DNA from: an uncultured Eubacteriales bacterium
Lineage (GTDB): Bacteria > Bacillota > Clostridia > Christensenellales > Borkfalkiaceae
Assembly (NCBI GenBank): GCA_902767455.1
Contig: CACXHH010000064.1
Coordinates: forward strand, 1-6,417
DNA length: 6,417 nt
Direction of reading: 5' to 3'
The notes below the pieces were generated by a model. It made no database searches and was not told where the DNA came from. It saw only the letters and a program-made list of their open reading frames with translations. The translations under genes were made by a program, and so were the position numbers. Below, in pieces: positions 4,956-6,417 of this stretch (position 1 is the first letter of the stretch; the number at the start of each line of letters is the position of its first letter).

Positions 4956-5342
4956 ATGGACTTTGAAACAATTTTAAAAAATCTGAAAGCTTTTATTCCC
5001 GAAAGTTTGTCCGCGGCGCTCGAAAACTTCGACCCGTCTACGCTTACCCCGTTTGCCGCGCTCGTCAATATCAAGCCCGAAACTCTTACTTCGCTTATCA
5101 GGCTTTTTGCTGACTTCATTTTCGGCAAATTGAGCGTAAACGAAGTTATACCCCTGCTTTTGCCTACTTTTATCGAATACCTTTTATCTTTGTCGGCGCC
5201 TTCCGCGACGGAAAAAGCCCAAAAAGAAAACGCCGCGCCATCGTCAGGCGCGGCTGAAAAAGAAGTTGATTTCGATATCGTAGGCGGAGAAAACTTTACT
5301 TTTCTCGACGCCTATCTGCAAAGCTCTATCGCGTCCGAATAA
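4956..5342 (+). CDS. Unknown protein with helical N-terminus and acidic tail
   Basis: The 128-residue protein matches no family I recognise. Residues 1-80 look helical with leucine- and phenylalanine-rich segments: MDFETILKNLKAFIPESL, then FAALVNIKPETLTSLIRLFADFIFGK (about 33-58), then VIPLLLPTFIEYLLSLSA (about 63-80), hydrophobic enough for membrane contact but containing P and E. A low-complexity Ala/Ser/Lys/Glu linker (82-101) follows. The end, EVDFDIVGGENFTFLDAYLQSSI, is more ordered and acidic. There is no signal peptide. The ribosome site is weak (AAAGTGA about 9 bases upstream). Its start diverges from the 90-residue unknown gene and its last 31 bases overlap the end of the S41 protease on the other strand. 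Codon use resembles the neighbours. A genuine gene is likely but the function is unknown. Confidence 0.65.
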   Translation: MDFETILKNLKAFIPESLSAALENFDPSTLTPFAALVNIKPETLTSLIRLFADFIFGKLSVNEVIPLLLPTFIEYLLSLSAPSATEKAQKENAAPSSGAAEKEVDFDIVGGENFTFLDAYLQSSIASE

Positions 5343-6417
5343 GCGGCGCCCTTAATACTTTCCGTCATTATTTTTCCGCCGTAGACGGAGTTTAGCTGCG
5401 TGGTGACGCCCACGTCGTGGATACAGACATCGCTTTTGGGCCAGAAAAGTTTTGCCGTGGTGAGCTTTATCGCTCCGCCGCCCGCTCTTTCAAAAGTCGT
5501 CTGCATTATCCCCTTGCCGTACGAGCGGAAATATTCCGTTCCGCCGTACTCGTAAGTTTCCAAAATTACCGAAACTCTATCGTTTACGTCGTAATCGAGC
5601 AAGGCGCCGATAAACGCTTCGGAAGCAGACGCCGTTCCCGCGTTTGCGAGCACGACTATTTTTTCAAACCCGTAATCGGAATAGTCCACCGCTTCCGACT
5701 TAAATACCTGCTCGCTTCCGTACTTATTTCTTGCTATACATATCGGCTGACGGCTGCCCTTTTCGGCGTCTATAAAATGCGCCGAAACGCTTGAAAAGAT
5801 GGACAAGAATCCGCCGCCGTTGCCGCGCAGATCTATTATTATCTTACGCTTTCCGCTTTCTTTAAAAGCCGTCATTGCGCGCGCGAACTGCCCCACGCTT
5901 CCTTTAAGCCCCGACGAATTGCCGTTGAACCAGTCGTATTTTATATACGCCGTGTCGGCGGGAAGCGAAGTATCGCCTTCGTATAATCGGATATACTTCA
6001 TTTCGCCCGACTCGTCCGAAAAGCCGTAAGTTCCCGTTTCGTCAACGTAGTCGACGTAAGTTTCGGTAAATTCGGCTTTCGCCGCCGTATACACGTCAGT
6101 TTCGCCGTTGAAAAGAAGTTTGAAGTCTATATCTACGCCCGCGCCGACGTCCGTCAAAGCGTTGGCAAGTTGCGTTTTGTCGGTTACTTCGGTAAATTCC
6201 GTTTCCGAGTTGAGTTTGACGGCGACTATCTTCGCGCCCTTGCGCATACCGGCTTTCTGCGCGGGAGAGTTTCCCGCGACGGTTACGAGATTAAGTTCGT
6301 CGTCGTAAGTTATACCTATCGCGTAATTGCTCCCTGCATCAGCCTGTTTAATGGCTTCGTACTGCTTTGGCGTATAATACGCCGAATACCTGTCGAGAAG
6401 CGAATCGGCAAAGATAC
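5312..6417 (-). CDS. S41 C-terminal processing peptidase (CtpA-like), 5' end cut off
   Basis: The frame runs off the right edge and no true start lies inside the window; 367 complete codons are present. It belongs to the S41 family of PDZ-containing serine proteases that trim or degrade secreted or membrane proteins, usually outside the cytoplasm or anchored in the membrane. The visible N-terminal part DRYSAYYTPKQYEAI is the family's substrate-entry region, followed by a PDZ-like domain at about residues 30-115 (VTVAGNSPAQKAGMRKG). The protease core has IIDLRGNGGGFL (about 192-203), the catalytic serine in TASASE (S263), and the lysine in YGKGIMQ (K301). Their spacing is 38 residues where about 25 is usual, suggesting a 13-residue insertion. 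Signal peptide and membrane anchor would lie outside the window. Its 3' end overlaps the convergent unknown gene by 31 bases. Confidence 0.88.
   Translation of the reverse strand, partial: IFADSLLDRYSAYYTPKQYEAIKQADAGSNYAIGITYDDELNLVTVAGNSPAQKAGMRKGAKIVAVKLNSETEFTEVTDKTQLANALTDVGAGVDIDFKLLFNGETDVYTAAKAEFTETYVDYVDETGTYGFSDESGEMKYIRLYEGDTSLPADTAYIKYDWFNGNSSGLKGSVGQFARAMTAFKESGKRKIIIDLRGNGGGFLSIFSSVSAHFIDAEKGSRQPICIARNKYGSEQVFKSEAVDYSDYGFEKIVVLANAGTASASEAFIGALLDYDVNDRVSVILETYEYGGTEYFRSYGKGIMQTTFERAGGGAIKLTTAKLFWPKSDVCIHDVGVTTQLNSVYGGKIMTESIKGAAYSDAIELCR

Noticed and set aside
5417..6308. Plus-strand frames opposite the S41 protease
   Set aside because: They have no recognisable domains and are explained by the codon bias of the protease gene on the minus strand.

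Overview
The window looks like a chromosomal segment from a low-to-mid GC member of the Bacillota, most likely a Clostridia-type, possibly uncultured gut, lineage. This rests on gene content: Obg with a C-terminal OCT domain followed by YhbY, endonuclease III, a DUF3343 protein beside a SufS-like desulfurase, and an S41 protease with a PDZ-like domain. Ribosome binding sites are of the GGCGGTG/GGAAG kind. The organism is an inference; no rRNA or species marker is present.

Left part (1-581): an AT-rich, gene-poor stretch. A strong-looking minus-strand promoter (129-157) fires off the left edge. A plus-strand promoter precedes a 54-residue single-pass membrane protein (236-400). Then comes a composite palindromic repeat (420-537) made of three hairpins, two GTCGACTAT copies and flanking CATAATTCCT copies. 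It is followed by a long-stemmed terminator (538-579) that can work in both directions.

Middle (582-3086): a minus-strand housekeeping block in the order nth, obg, yhbY. It combines base excision repair with ribosome assembly factors. The genes are spaced 63-90 bases apart. A good promoter lies upstream of nth, a weaker one between nth and obg, and the terminator follows yhbY.

Sulfur/selenium pair (3159-4629): a small DUF3343 protein on the minus strand and a SufS-like PLP cysteine desulfurase on the plus strand diverge from a 70-base AT-rich spacer that holds a perfect 14-bp palindrome. The desulfurase would release S or Se from cysteine or selenocysteine. The DUF3343 protein, with a CG motif, is a proposed carrier.

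Right part (4624-6417): two small genes of unknown function diverge from a 59-base spacer. Each overlaps the end of its convergent neighbour, the desulfurase by 6 bases and the S41 protease by 31 bases. The protease runs off the right edge and lacks its N-terminus. The segment is densely packed on both strands, apart from the first 581 bases.

No CRISPR array, insertion sequence transposase, tRNA or rRNA gene was found. I see no clearly new multi-gene system. The most interesting items are the composite repeat, the Se/S pair with its palindromic spacer, and the unknown small gene pair.
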